Source: Argyresthia goedartella (lineage: Eukaryota; Arthropoda; Insecta; Lepidoptera; Argyresthiidae). Taken from it: DNA of 64,000 nucleotides. Shown piece after piece: positions 20,960 to 32,085 of the stretch (the stretch's first letter is position 1; every line of letters begins with the position of its first letter). The translations under genes and the position numbers were made by a program. The notes under the pieces were generated by a model. It worked only from the letters and a program-made list of their open reading frames with translations, ran no database searches and was not told where the DNA came from. The DNA lies in NCBI GenBank assembly GCA_949825045.1, contig OX463824.1, positions 29,420,001 through 29,484,000 of the forward strand, read 5' to 3'.

Positions 20960-21870
20960 CAACGGCGTTAAATCTGATGGATCGGGTGTAAAAATTGGCG
21001 ATCCACAAGGTTCCATATTAGACCCTTTCTTATTCCTGGTATATAAGTATTATCGATCTGCCTTTCATAGTGGAGAAATTGACTGACATAGTGTCGTTTG
21101 CTGAAGATACTTCAATGGTCTTCAAAATTGAAAGACAAAAAGAAGATTTTGATGATGTTAATGGTGTATTGTATTTAACCTTGAATTGGTTCACACTTAT
21201 TAATGTAAAACCAAGTGTATCAAATTCTCACTTCGAAATGTCAGGCAAGTTGAGACCAGTTTAGTGTTATACAGCAACACGTTAGAAGTAGTGATTGATA
21301 CGAAGTTTTTTGGAATAATTATTGATAGTAGATTGCAGTGGGGATCCCACATAGATAAATTAGCTAGTAAATTAAGTTCTGCGGCTTATGTTGTTAGGAA
21401 CATCAGACAAAACACGGATAAGGCTACATCTAGGCTAGTATATTTTAGTTACTTTCATAGTGTCATGTCCTATGGTATCTTGTTGTGGGGGAAAACAGCG
21501 GATATTCAAAATATTTTTATTTTCCAGAAAGGAACTATCCGAGCAATGTATAATTTAAACCGAACAGACTCCCTAAGTAGGCTTTTTAAAGAAATTGACA
21601 TACTAACTGTAGCTAGTCATTTTATTTTTGAAAATATAATGTACATATGTACCCAAGAACCTTACAACATTTTCCAAACTTAGCGATAGCTGTAATGTTT
21701 ACCTAAGCTAATAATAATGTTTAATAATCACAGATTAGTTGCGCCCCGGTTTAGACTCGCGAAGGCTAGAAATTCTTTCAAGGGTCAGTTCATTCTCTAC
21801 TACAATAAGATACCTCTGGAGATTGTGAAATTGCCATTCGAGCTATTTAGAAAAGAGATATTACATCATA
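20960..21870 (+). pseudogene. Non-LTR retrotransposon RT fragment, decayed
   Basis: GDPQGSILDPFLFLVYKYY is a damaged version of the usual VPQGS motif. It is followed by DIVSFAEDTSMVFK (FADD changed to FAED), then [37 protein letters not shown] and [16 protein letters not shown]. Frames shift at about 21262 and 21680. Same family as 17374-18199, and longer at the 5' side. It ends abruptly near 21860, before the usual C-terminal codons. Confidence 0.85.
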
Positions 21871-22010
21871 TTTCTTTATTGCACACAAAACTTATAAAAA
21901 AACAATAGTTACATGAAAATAGTGTACAAAGGCGAGCTTATCTCTAATAACAGATCTCTTCCAGCAAACCAGGATGAGATGGCAAAGGTTGATTGCTGAG
22001 CAGGGGCAGA
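21868..22010 (-). repeat. Non-LTR 3' UTR fragment
   Basis: The minus strand has GGTTTGCTGGAAGAGATC and AGAGATAAGCTCGCCTTTG followed by a short A-rich end. It is related to the plus-strand segment 50150-50270. No coding part. Confidence 0.5.
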
Positions 22011-23130
22011 CCTATAACGAAATAAACAAGTACTTAAATAAATAAAATAAATTATATAATTGTTATGATAATACACTAAATACTTAATAAACTACCACTA
22101 TTCTATATATATTTGTATACATATATACAGGGTTACAGGTTAAGTCGACCTAGATCCGTTAAGGGCGTATAGTACTGTGGTGCTCCTATCACCATATGAT
22201 GTAGTGCTTAATTGATAATTACAAATCATAACACTGGACTGGTTTGTTGTTGTTGTTTTTATTTGATTTATATGAATAGTTTATTTACACTTTGTATAAA
22301 AGGGATCCACACCTGGCTCGATAGCCATTATCTAATCCTCACTATAATTAAGCTCAGTCACTGGCCGAAGCCTACGGTGAAGTGCATATTAATTTTCTTT
22401 GGTGAAGTGTGTCACATTGACTTCTCACAACCAAGCCTCTTTCTTTTTAAAATTACAAACAAGTAACAGTGTCAAAGTGACACCCACTCTAAAGAGGCCC
22501 GTATACAATATAATCGCAACCTTATACAACATAAATCTTACAGTACCCATCTTTTCAGACTGATTTCACTATGAAACACCCTACCCCAAACCATTTTCGT
22601 GATAATCTTTTTTTTTTTTTTATTGCCGATTTTTTGCCATTAAATATGATATTTTGAAATTGGTGCGCCTTATTATCATTTTTATTTATTTTTTAACATG
22701 CAGTTTAAGATGCTCTATAAACTTAGTAACCAAAATCCTACGTAAGTTAACTAAATACGTTATTCTGGACGATGGAAAGTTAAAAAAGTTAATTAAAAAA
22801 TTACAATTTACCTTTCTTTCAGGAATATCTAAAAAAATGTGCCTAAAAATATCTACGTTTCATCAGCTATCCAACAAGGTACCTACAACACTCTAGGGTC
22901 TTATTTATCTTGTAGGAAAAAACTTAGTTTCATAGGCGATAGTGAACGTAAAAATAATTACGCTTAGTGATCCTAATTTATTCTTTGGCCCTACCCTAGA
23001 AAGTATTTTTTTTTAAATCGCCATTTCAAGCATTCGGGACAGTGAGGATGTGGAAGTATTAGGGTGGGGAAACAACAGATTTGTCCGTCAAACGTCAGTG
23101 TTTTTTGACGTCAGTTGTAGAGAAAGTTTA
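22011..23130. other. Intergenic, nothing recognised
   Basis: AT-rich. ACAGGGTTACAGGTTAAGTC at 22129 resembles a transposon end, but I found no matching opposite end. Short open frames lack motifs. Confidence 0.4.
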
Positions 23131-23131
23131 T

Positions 23132-23335
23132 TGACCTCGAGGTCATCGACCTTGACCTTGAACTTGAATTTTCGCTTATTTTCCTCAGAAAAATCAAGTG
23201 ACATCGGTCAACTTTCATTGACCTCGAGGTCACCGACCTTGAAACATAAGGACATTGACCTTGACCTTAAACTTTATAGATTTATTTCCAGAAAATTGTC
23301 AATTTTGCAGTTTACATAATGTTCATTGACCTTGA
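23132..23335. promoter_or_regulatory. Cluster of nuclear-receptor-like half-sites (AGGTCA)
   Basis: The palindrome TGACCTCGAGGTCA occurs at 23132-23145 and 23219-23232. TGACCTTGA, the complement of the FTZ-F1/ERR-type TCAAGGTCA, is at 23153-23161, 23256-23264 and 23327-23335. A CGACCTTGA variant is at 23234-23242. The sites are real in the sequence; a regulatory role is inference. They could equally be a decayed short tandem repeat. Confidence 0.35.
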
Positions 23336-23389
23336 CAAACAAATAATAAAAAACAGCCGGTATTGCGATCTATATGTCAGGTCGGCTAC

Positions 23390-24845
23390 TTTTGCGAACG
23401 CGAGAAATGACTTCTGGTTGACTGAACACGCATTTGGATGTATTTATGAGTCTGCCATATCTGTCCATTTTCTAGAAGAGTTGACGAAGGTTGAAGAGAG
23501 TTGAAGGGCTTCATGGGTTGCTTTGTCCGGAGAGTAATTTAGAAGGTCATCCAAGTATGCGAAGCAAAAGTCGAGATCTTTAGTAATTTCGTCAACAAAG
23601 CGTTGGAAAGTTTGTCCTGCGTTTGTCCCGCCCGAATGTCATGTAAACTTATTCTAATAAGCCGAACGGCATAGATAAAGCCGTCTTCGCGATATCGTCT
23701 GGTATTTGGTTGTAAGCTTCCACTAAATCCACAGTAGAAAATACGGTGCTGCCGGCTATGCTGTGCGTTAAGTCATGAATATGCCATATTGGGTAGCTAT
23801 TAAGTATCCTGTAATTACCGCCGGGTCTCCACTGATTTTCCTTTTTAAGTGCTAAGTGTAAAGTGGACGCCCAAGGGCTCTCTGATGTCCGTGCTGTCCC
23901 GTTTTGAAGCATAATGCTAAATTCTGTCTTGGCTATTTTTAGCTTTGTAACACATTGCAATCCTGCTGGGCGTGTGATGTCTGGGAATTCTTTTAGGATC
24001 TCGTGGTATCTTGTCCGTAAGATGTGTGGGCAAAGCTGACGTCGACATCGAGGTGGTATTGTCTCAAGCGCTGATTCCGACAATGGACGATTAAATGCGA
24101 AGTCGATGGAGGTGGAGATGGGCGGGACACTTGGCTAGACGGGGTGACGGACGGTGGACCAAAGTAGTCACAGAGTCGTGGCCAAAGAGAGCAACAAGGC
24201 CTGTGGGCAGACCACCTGCCCGATGGTCCGTCGATATACTAAAGTCGACAGGATCTCAATGGATGCGGATGGCACAGGACCGTAGGGGTTGGCGCTATAG
24301 AGAAGAGGCCTGTGCCCAGCAGTGGGTTGATGTGGGCTGAACATGATGACATGATGAAGAAGTCGATGCCGATGATCGCTTTGGTGACGTCTGCTACTAT
24401 AAATCGCCAAGAATAGTAACGTCGTAGTCGTAGTCGTAGTAGTCGTCGTCGTATAACAAGTCCAGATGTAAATGTGCGAAACGCTATTTCCGTTTGCGGC
24501 AGAGTTCGTAGTTTGTCTTGGCACGGCGTTCTCTCATGGCAGACCGTGGGAAAATCGCTGCCGGTGTCGACCAGAAACTGCGTTTTCGTTTTTCGGTCCT
24601 TACAAACAGGCGACCAGATGATATTGGGCAATCGTTCGTCGCCATTATCGACCTCCCATGGAGTTTCCCGAGACGTAATCACATGGTTTTATGCATCTGT
24701 TGGCCCGGCTCCCGATATTTTTTTGATAATAGCACACCGGGTAAGTGCGACAGCTAGATTCCGATCGCGTCGATGGTGATCTTCCGCGTTGTTGTGATCT
24801 TGAGCCATACCGGCCTCTACGGTTATCTTGGCTGTACATACTTTG
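23390..24845 (-). pseudogene. Ty3/gypsy retrotransposon remnant (gag end, protease, RT), interrupted
   Basis: Reading down the minus strand: a gag end with Arg/Ser-rich sequence and CYYQKNIGSRANRC (24839-24645), then protease with QFLVDTGSDFPTVC and VTKAIIGIDF. A 250-bp insertion follows, then an RT with GTARTSESPWASTLHLALKK, FSTVDLVEAYNQIP and YLDDLLNYSPD near 23540, and a frameshifted LINTSKCVFSQPEV near 23430. Between protease and RT, and again after ITRPAG, the usual sequence is shortened, so deletions accompany the frameshifts. No LTRs seen. The element is dead. Confidence 0.85.
24109..24358 (+). mobile_element. 5'-truncated RTE-like non-LTR insertion inside the gypsy remnant
   Basis: Encodes the family's typical C-terminus: RWAGHLARRGDGRWTKVV, GRPPARW, MRMAQDRRGWR and EEACAQQWVDVG, then a short ATGATG-type tail. 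The direct repeat GAAGTCGATG at 24099-24108 and 24359-24368 is its target duplication. Same family as 14390-14530 and 15150-15290. Confidence 0.88.
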
Positions 24846-24984
24846 TCGTAAGATTTTGAACTTTTTATGTGAGCGCTGACACTTGTTTGGTTACTTCATA
24901 CCTAGACGATACTGGATTATGGGGAACTGTATACGCTTTCATAATAAGTTACCAGGGGGAATTGATCAATTACCCATGCAAAGG

Positions 24985-26512
24985 TTTATTATTATTTATT
25001 TCATTTTATTTATTTTTATTTATTTATTTATTTATTTAATATACAATTACGATGTACAACATTACAGGTATACACCCAATGCGCTGTACAAAGTCTAATA
25101 GTTATACAATGTCAGAATCAATTTAGGTAAGTCGATTTCACAGGTAGGGAACAAAGGGTACAAATTCGTAGAAAATACTACACATCAAATCACAATAAAC
25201 ATTAACTTTAGGTCAAATTCAAATAGTATTAAACATTATTAGGTATGTCAAGGGTACTAAATTAAAATGTCAATGCAAATAATAATAATAATAATATTTC
25301 TAAGACAACACTTTCACTCCTTCATCTCGCAGAACCTGCCACATTCTCGCACAATATGCCTCCACTCATCACCAAACAGATCAGTCAGTGGTGCAGCAGC
25401 CAGCAGAGCATTGAGGCTATCCCGCGCCCTCACCAGTGGAGACTGCTGGCGCGCCACCGCGCGGTACGTGCCGCCCGCTAACAGCTGGTGCCTACGCGCG
25501 CGGAGATAACTGTCGGGCACGTATAGCGCGCATACCGTACCGACAAGCGCGACACAGTCACTGTCGCCTCGCAACAATCGACACACAGTCAGAAGCTGCT
25601 CGGTGTTACGTCTGACCTCTAGTGAGTTGTATCCGAGCATACCTAATATAAAAGCGGATGGATAAAGATAAGGGTAGTATCCAAATTTCCGCTTATATAG
25701 GTATCGTAGGAAAGCTTTGTGTACCTTCTCGAGCAAAAGTATGTAGGCGCTTTCATGCGGATTCCAAACCACCGAGCTAGATTCAAGTTTGGTTCTCACT
25801 AGGGCCATGTAGAGAAGCTGGACCACACCCAGGTTATGGAATCCCTTACTATTCCGTATTACAAACCCCAATCTTTTGAAGCATTTCTTGGCCAATGTGC
25901 TCACGTGCTCATGGAATGTAAGTTTAGGGTCGAACGTAACACCGAGGTCCCTAATCGAATACACTCGAGTCAAAGACTCCGTACCGAGTGTATATATCGC
26001 GCTTATAGGATGAGAGGAGCGCGTAAAGGACATTACATAGCACTTGGCAGTATTGAAGAGGAGTTTATTGTTCACACTCCACCTATGAACCGCGTCTAAA
26101 TCTTCCTGCAGCAAACTACAATCATCCTCTGAACTCACGGGAAGTATCAGTTTCAGATCGTCCGCATACAGAAGGCAATTGGCGTGTTTAAGCTCTAATT
26201 CCAGGTCATTTATCATAATGATAAATAACAACGGCCCGAGAATAGACCCTTGGCTAACGCCCGACCGTGTATGGTACGGCTGGGACTCAAAACAGCCGTG
26301 TCGCACATATTGCTGGCGGTTCTTGAGGTAGTCAGCGAAGAAAACCAACAGCCGTGGGGCAAATCCAATGGCACATAACTTCTTCATTAGGACATCATTA
26401 TCGACTCTGTCGAACGCCTTACGAAAGTCCATATAGGCGACGTCCACCTGACATCCCTTGTCCATGCACTTCATATCAGACAAAAGAGATCCATAGTTGT
26501 ACAGCAACAAAA
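24985..26512 (-). mobile_element. 5'-truncated non-LTR retrotransposon with (AAAT)n tail
   Basis: RT ORF at 25314-26510, 3' UTR 24985-25313, with a TTTATT-rich tail at about 24985-25040 (AAAT repeats on the minus strand). It abuts the 3' end of the CR1-like element at 26513. Confidence 0.82.
25314..26510 (-). CDS. Non-LTR reverse transcriptase, C-terminal 398 aa, open frame
   Basis: Long uninterrupted frame. The RT block DVAYMDFRKAFDRVDNDVL is followed by SGVSQGSILGPLLFIIMI and the active-site LLYADDLKLIL. Next come SIRDLGVTFDPKLTFHEHV and VWNPHESAYI, then a C-terminal region rich in Arg/Ala. Endonuclease and the RT N-terminus are missing (5' truncation). The first ATG is internal to the original protein. 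Intactness suggests a recent insertion, but it cannot move by itself. Confidence 0.85.
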   Translation of the reverse strand: MLLYNYGSLLSDMKCMDKGCQVDVAYMDFRKAFDRVDNDVLMKKLCAIGFAPRLLVFFADYLKNRQQYVRHGCFESQPYHTRSGVSQGSILGPLLFIIMINDLELELKHANCLLYADDLKLILPVSSEDDCSLLQEDLDAVHRWSVNNKLLFNTAKCYVMSFTRSSHPISAIYTLGTESLTRVYSIRDLGVTFDPKLTFHEHVSTLAKKCFKRLGFVIRNSKGFHNLGVVQLLYMALVRTKLESSSVVWNPHESAYILLLEKVHKAFLRYLYKRKFGYYPYLYPSAFILGMLGYNSLEVRRNTEQLLTVCRLLRGDSDCVALVGTVCALYVPDSYLRARRHQLLAGGTYRAVARQQSPLVRARDSLNALLAAAPLTDLFGDEWRHIVRECGRFCEMKE

Positions 26513-26651
26513 TTATAATAAATAAATAAATATTACATTAACAATTAATAAATAGTCCATTATTACAATATCTATAAAATAAATAAAACTAAATCAAAAC
26601 AAAATGTCAAATTATAAAATGTCAAAATAAATTCAAATTATCAATTAAAAA

Positions 26652-26961
26652 TCAAATTAACATTTTTATCCAGAGGAGGGTGAACGGGCTGTCCCACCTC
26701 TCCGAGAAAGCATTCAGGATTTTGTTTTTGCTGCCACGCATTCTACCTAGTAGTGAAGCAGCCCTTTTCCGCATTATAGCGTGAAAACCGTCTGTGCGCG
26801 CTTCGACAAACATTGCCGATGCACTGCAGAAACGTGGCAACGCCAACAACCTCCTAAAGCCGTTATTATACTGGACGCGCAGGGCGCTGAAAGCTTTCAG
26901 CGTATATCTGACCCACAGACTGCTGGTATAAAAAGATTGACAGTAAGCTTTAAAAAGAGTT
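26652..26961 (-). pseudogene. CR1-like RT C-terminal domain (third segment)
   Basis: LFKAYCQSFYTSSLWVRYTL, FSALRVQYNNGFRRLLALPR, FCSASAMFVEARTDGFHAIM and RKRAASLLGRMRGSKN are the usual tail of this RT family. It continues the frame broken at 31228. Confidence 0.82.
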
Positions 26962-27119
26962 TTTTTTTTTATTTATTTAATCAAAAACAAATTATAATTA
27001 TTCTTTACATTACTTAGGTGGCCACTCAATCCTTGACAGGTTTAAGTGTGACCACTGTCCCCCGCTTTTACCCTGTTTACATTTTAATCTAACATTTTTT
27101 TCTATGAGCGAAATACTAT

Positions 27120-27252
27120 GAGCCGGTTTCACAGGCTACGGATATTCCCCGCGCGACAGGCAAGCCGCGATTTCTTAGTAGAATATTCACGGCTCGCCTG
27201 CTACGCCGCCGCCGCCGCCGCCGGTCCCTCCGCCACCTGTGAAGCCGGTCCG
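27120..27252. mobile_element. GC-rich foldback element
   Basis: The ends GAGCCGGTTTCACAGGC and its near-complement (GCCTGTGAAGCCGG type) are inverted. A second inner pair, CAGGCAAGCCG and CGGCTCGCCTG, makes it a nearly complete hairpin. A (CCG)n run lies at 27209-27223. It interrupts the 3' coding end or UTR of the host non-LTR element. Confidence 0.7.
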
Positions 27253-30114
27253 TGTTTACATTGTTGTAGGAAGTACTTTTTTAATACAGTTTTACATTTG
27301 TGATTGTCCACGCACAGGGAATCAATGACCTCGCTCGGTAGTTCATTGAGTACTAGCGGTAGCATACATTCTATCGTTCGCCTACCGTAGTCATTGTTAA
27401 ATCTAGGTACAACAAATGTAGGTATATAAGATAGTGCGCGCAATGATTTCGGTCGAGCATGGCGTTTTACATTAATTATATTTTCTTTTTCTTCACACAT
27501 TATTAGGAACTTAGTTTTATTATAGATATTGATAATATTACAGTATTCAAATATTGCTGTGCTGTCGTCTTTGTATTGAATTTTTATCTTTGATGGTACA
27601 ATCTTTTTTAGAATACTTAATTGTAGTTTATATATGTTATCTATGTATGTTTTATATGTCCTACCGTAGCTACTTAGTCCATAACTTATTACAGAGTCCG
27701 CCAATGATAAATATAACAATCTTAGTATGTTGTAAGGAATTTTATATTTTAGTATAACTAGTTTTCCCATTATAGCCCTTAGACGCTTACATATAAGTTC
27801 GATGTGGGGTCCCCAATTGAAGTTACTGTCTATTATCATGCCTAGGTACGTATGTTGGTCGACTAGTTCCAGATTAGCACATGTACCGTTACAAATGATG
27901 TTTTGATGCATCATTGGTGCCCGTGGGCCACGATCCTGGGTATTGTTGTTGACTTTAGATATGGGGAATGAATGTGCATGAGTTTAGTTTTTTGTTCGTT
28001 GATAACTAACCCAACATCATGAGCCCATTTACATAGCATATCATAATTTATCTGTAGTCTATTTTGCGCTTCCTCAATATCTTTATGTGCATACAGTAGG
28101 CAAGTATCATCTGCAAATTGGTATACCGACCCTCCATTAAAGTTGTTAGACATATCGTTAACGTATATTAGGTACTCGGTCGGTGCAAGGATTGACCCCT
28201 GTGCCGAGCCCACCTCGGTTGGTATTTGCTTGCTGCGTTTTCCGGCTAAGCTCACCGCGGTGGACCGGCCCTCGTGGTAATCCCTGAACCATCCGAGCAA
28301 CGGACCCTGTATACCAGCCTGCTGTAATTTTCGGTACAACGTTGAGTAATTTAATGTTTCAATGGCCTTACTGAAATCCACAAAAATAGCCAAAACATGT
28401 TGTTTATTGTGTAGGTAACCATTTACTTCGCTGGTGAATTTACTGAGTAATTGACAAGTATTTTTCTTCTGCTGGAATCCATATTGATTCTCATGTATGA
28501 CATTATTCTGTGTTAGGTATTTATTTAGCTCGTGACCAAAGTATTTTTCTATTATTTTATCTATATACGATAATATAGTTATTGGCCTATAATTATTAAT
28601 ATCCTGATGGCTACCCTTTTTATATACCGGTCTTATGATTCCTAGTTTGAGATCGTCCGGGTACTGTGATGTGGAGATGCATGTGTTAATTAAGTGGGTT
28701 ATTACCGGGGCTATTTTTTAGTTTATACATTTTATGTCCGACGCCCTTATCCCATCGGCGCCCGGGCTTTTTTTACCATTCAAATGTTTGATTATCACGT
28801 GCACCACCCTGTCACTCACCTTTTTAAGCCTCATACACGTATTAGGTATATTTTCATATGTATCTTTATTTAATAAGGGTATATTACATTGGCTACATAT
28901 TTTACTAACATTATTTTGAAATTCGTCTGCAAATTTATTTGTTAAGTCATCTAGTTCACAATTTTTAAAAGCTTTTGATATTACCTCGTCTACTGACTTT
29001 ACACTTCTTCCACACAGTTTATTTATAATTTCCCACATATTTTTTGGGTTATTAAAATTTTCACAAATTATATTTTTGGTATATTCATTTTTTATTTTAT
29101 TGATGTGTTTACTAGTTTTATTCCTGTATTTATTATATAATAATCTATTATCTAGGTTACTTTCATCCATCTTCCATATTGAGAATAATTCATCTCTTTT
29201 GCACACATCTCTGTTATACTTTTACAGTTCCATGGGCATTGTTTTCTTTTACTTATATTTATCTTAATTTTGAGTCTATTTTTGTCGTATAAATTTGTGA
29301 ATTTATCAGATATAAAGTTATAGATATCATTGGGATTGTGAAAGGTTAGAGCTTGGTTCCAGTCAGTTTCGTGTAAGTCTTTTAGTACTTTCTTGCTATC
29401 TAATCTGTACGTGTATTTGTATTGGTTGTTGTTTTGTTTTTGGTTATTTACAATTGACAGGCCAGTTATGAAGTGGTCGGCGAGGGCATTGTTTATCACA
29501 GCTGCTCGCACGTATCTGTTCTCATATCTATCCGCGTCTCGCATAAAAATATGATCTATACATGATTTCGTGATTTTATCCAATTTCTTTTCAATCCGCG
29601 TATATTGACTGATACCGCACTCGAACCCTAATCCATATAATCTGTTAAGGTAGTTATTTACAGTGGGATTTTGTATTTTTAAATCGATATTGACGTCCCC
29701 TATTAAAACATAGCTTTTGTTGATTGGGTACTTACTTAGGACATTGGATAGCTCCGTTATAAATTGACATTTATTTAAACTAGGTGGTCTGTACACTGCA
29801 CACAATCCTATGACACTATTATTACTTAATTCTAATTCACCCAGGATACACTCAAAGTTACATGTAAATACCGAATGCCTCGTAAATATAACACTTTTAT
29901 GTATGTATATTATTATCCCCCCTCCTTTCTTGGCGTTTCTTAATTCCGAGTACATGGTGTAGTCTTCCAATTCAAACATACATGTGTTTGCGTCTGAAAT
30001 ATTTGCTTCACATATTACCACGACCTGTACGAGCCGCGAGCTGTTAATTATGATGTGTTCTAACTGATTGAAGTTGATGATCATGGATCTTATATTGATG
30101 TGTAGGACAGTCAT
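27253..30114 (-). pseudogene. ORF2 of the 4.27 kb non-LTR element: endonuclease and RT, frameshifted
   Basis: The endonuclease (30114-29200) has VLHINIRSM, GGGIIIYIHKSV, VLIGDVNIDLK, SCIDHIFMRDAD and ADHFITGL. A frameshift near 29200 leads into the linker and RT (29206-27911) with GKKSPGADGI and YRPITILSYIDK. The palm has AIFVDFSKAIETL, GSAQGSILAPTEYLIYVNDM and the active-site QFADDTCLL. One in-frame TAA lies at 28718-28720. A second frameshift near 27911 leads into the C-terminus (QHTYLGMIIDSNFNWGPHIE, VISYGLSSYG, NELPSEVIDSL). VPQGS has become SAQGS. Without the lesions it would be about 950 codons. Confidence 0.85.
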
Positions 30115-30239
30115 AGTATTGTGATGAAAGGGAATCTCATCGGTGAATTCATTCCATGTGTTATGATTTTCTTCGGATATTGTCTTTAGGCTGCCCTCTG
30201 TTTCCGTTAGTTATTTTGTCGGGTTATACGTTGCTTTAT

Positions 30240-31137
30240 TCATCCTTGGTTCTTGTTGCTTTCGCGTGCAAGTCTTTCTATATCCGCTTCAGATCTTATC
30301 AGGTTCGCCTTGTCATTCTCTTCTCTTCTTGCCAGAATTAATCCGCCTTTGTACCATACGTATTTGTATAGTTTGGTGAATTTAAGTTCTTGTTTAGCCT
30401 TCCACAGTAGGTATGTGTTGCTCGGCATAAGAGATTCACGGATATATATTTGTTCATGTTTTTGTTTGCCAGTATTCCACTCCTTCGCTGCTTGCAGCCA
30501 CTTGTCTCGGCAACCTTCTTTCAATGATACAATTATAATATCCGCAGCTGTATCCTTGTTAGTGCCCGTTTTATTTTTCATTTTCTTCCTATATGCCTTG
30601 TCTACTTCTTGTATTGGCTGTTTGATAGTGTCACTGATGTTTTGGACAATTGCTTTGATATTCTCATTCTTTTGCTCCTGTACACCACATATTTCAAGGT
30701 TGTTTATGATGTTTCTTTGTTCAATAGCATTCACTTTTTGTTCTAATATATTGTTCCTCAACACCAAGTTATTGTACTGATTTTTGAGGTCAGTGCAATG
30801 TCTCTCTACAGTTTTGATGTTTTCTACGTAGCCGTTGACTTTGATTTCATAGTCATCTATTTTGTTTGAAAAGAATTGCATCGTCGTTGCGAGTTCATCG
30901 CGTATTACCTGACGAACTTCACGTAGCATACGTGTCATCATGGTGTGGTAATCCATCCCTTGGTCTTCGTTGTTGGGTAATTGCTCTGCGTCAGTATTGT
31001 CATCGTCTTCTGGGTCCGGCATAATGCTCTGGGGTGATAGAAGCACAGGCAGCGTGTATCCATTTGTTACATTTGCTGCATTGAATTCCTGGACTCTTGG
31101 TGTTGACGACCCGGGTGCATTTATAGCACTTCACCAT
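30240..31137 (-). pseudogene. ORF1 of the 4.27 kb element: PHD-like finger, coiled coil and RNA-binding region
   Basis: From ATG 31137 the frame reads a zinc finger: CYKC, then a 12-residue loop, CSKCNKWIHAAC (C-x2-C, C-x2-C, H-x2-C pattern), then ASITPEHYAG. After a one-base shift near 31030 the second frame (to 30240) is acidic (PDPEDDDNTDAEQ). It then has a long Asn/Gln/Glu-rich coiled coil (about residues 75-115 of that frame) and a NLEICGVQEQ block like the L1/CR1 ORF1 RNA-binding domain, ending ESNKNQG. In related elements ORF1 forms the RNA-protein particle; the finger may bind chromatin (inference). Confidence 0.72.
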
Positions 31138-31227
31138 TTTTGTAGGTTACTCGATCGATAATAATAAGCGGTGTTTTTAATCACTGCGCGCGCACGTCTA
31201 TCCGGTTCCGCGTCGAGCGGGAGACTG

Positions 31228-31480
31228 GTTATCTTTACTTGTTCTGAACACCGAGCAAATCTGCGAGCCAGCATATTACTTCTAACTGTCAACGCCCTAC
31301 GCTCCCTTTCTATGTCAGGCTCATCTCTCAAACTTTCGTCCACTATGTGTCCCAGATATTTGAATTCGGTTACCCGATTTAAAAAGCAACCATTAAGGCT
31401 CATAGACGGTGCATTTTCAAGCGGCCTCGAGTCTGCCTTAAATATGAGATATTCACTCTTTTTTACATTATATAGCATTA
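31228..31480 (-). pseudogene. CR1-like RT, second segment
   Basis: LYNVKKSEYLIFKADSRP, TEFKYLGHIVDESLRDEPDI and ALTVRSNMLARRFARCSEQV end at the 4.27 kb insertion. Upstream it is cut from the first segment by the inverted-repeat element. Confidence 0.82.
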
Positions 31481-31484
31481 TATA

Positions 31485-32083
31485 TACCGGGCGCCACGAC
31501 TAAAGAGCTTTGTCCTTGAATGCGCAGTAGTCACTTTTCACAAGTGTTTGGCGCGGGGAAGTGAGGAGCGACGGGGGCGGTAGTCAGCGCCGGCACCTGA
31601 TTCGTTGATCAGTCGCTTCCCGATGCCCGCACCGAAAGCACGTCTCGAAGCTTCTTGAGTACAGTCGCATTAAATATTACCCAACGTTATCTTTCGCCCC
31701 GGTCGAATTACAAATTATTAGTCAGCGGGAAGAAAAGAGTGTGCAGGACTATTACTACAAGTATCTATATTCACTAGGCCCTAGTGACTAGGGGCATTAT
31801 ATGCTAGGGGGTTATTTATATATAGGTTTCAACCTTGACGTTAACAAATGTTGTCAATAGAGAGTACCTATAGTTTATTTGACACAAAGTCCATTATTTA
31901 CATCGGCTAATATCCCAATCAACAAAATATCAAACAGAGAAAAAATAGAAGTGAAGAAAGTCCTGAACACTCATTCCTTCACACTAACCCTAAAAACGCA
32001 CTTCGGAATTATGCCGCGACTGTACACATGCGCAGTAATCCCCGCCAGTTTCTCCGAGAGCTCTTTATTCGTGGCGCCGAGTG
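31485..32083. mobile_element. Inverted-repeat element inside the CR1-like RT, about 600 bp
   Basis: The left end ACCGGGCGCCACGACTAAAG and the right end CTTTATTCGTGGCGCCGAGTG are inverted (about 25 bp). TA dinucleotides flank both sides, but the left junction has several TAs, so the exact target duplication is unresolved. No transposase. Confidence 0.72.
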
Positions 32084-32085
32084 TA

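Larger units (their letters stand above)
26962..31227 (-). mobile_element. Complete non-LTR retrotransposon with PHD-like ORF1, 4.27 kb
   Basis: The 5' end on the minus strand starts CAGTCTCCCGCTCGACG at 31227. The 3' end is a poly-A/AAATAAAT tail at 26962-26980. A short GTT/AAC repeat flanks both ends (26959-26961, 31228-31230). It contains ORF1 and ORF2 with endonuclease and RT, and no RNase H. ORF1 has one frameshift. ORF2 has two frameshifts and one stop. A 130-bp foldback sits at 27120-27252. Confidence 0.85.

Noticed and set aside
22129..22170. Left end of a Tc1/mariner-like element (ACAGGGTTACAGGTTAAG)
   Set aside because: No matching inverted end or TA pair found within the next several kb.
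23319..23504. Plus-strand open frame next to the half-site cluster
   Set aside because: It is the antisense of the decayed gypsy RT end.
24474..24779. Overlapping plus-strand open frames over the gypsy protease
   Set aside because: Antisense shadows of the minus-strand gypsy frame.
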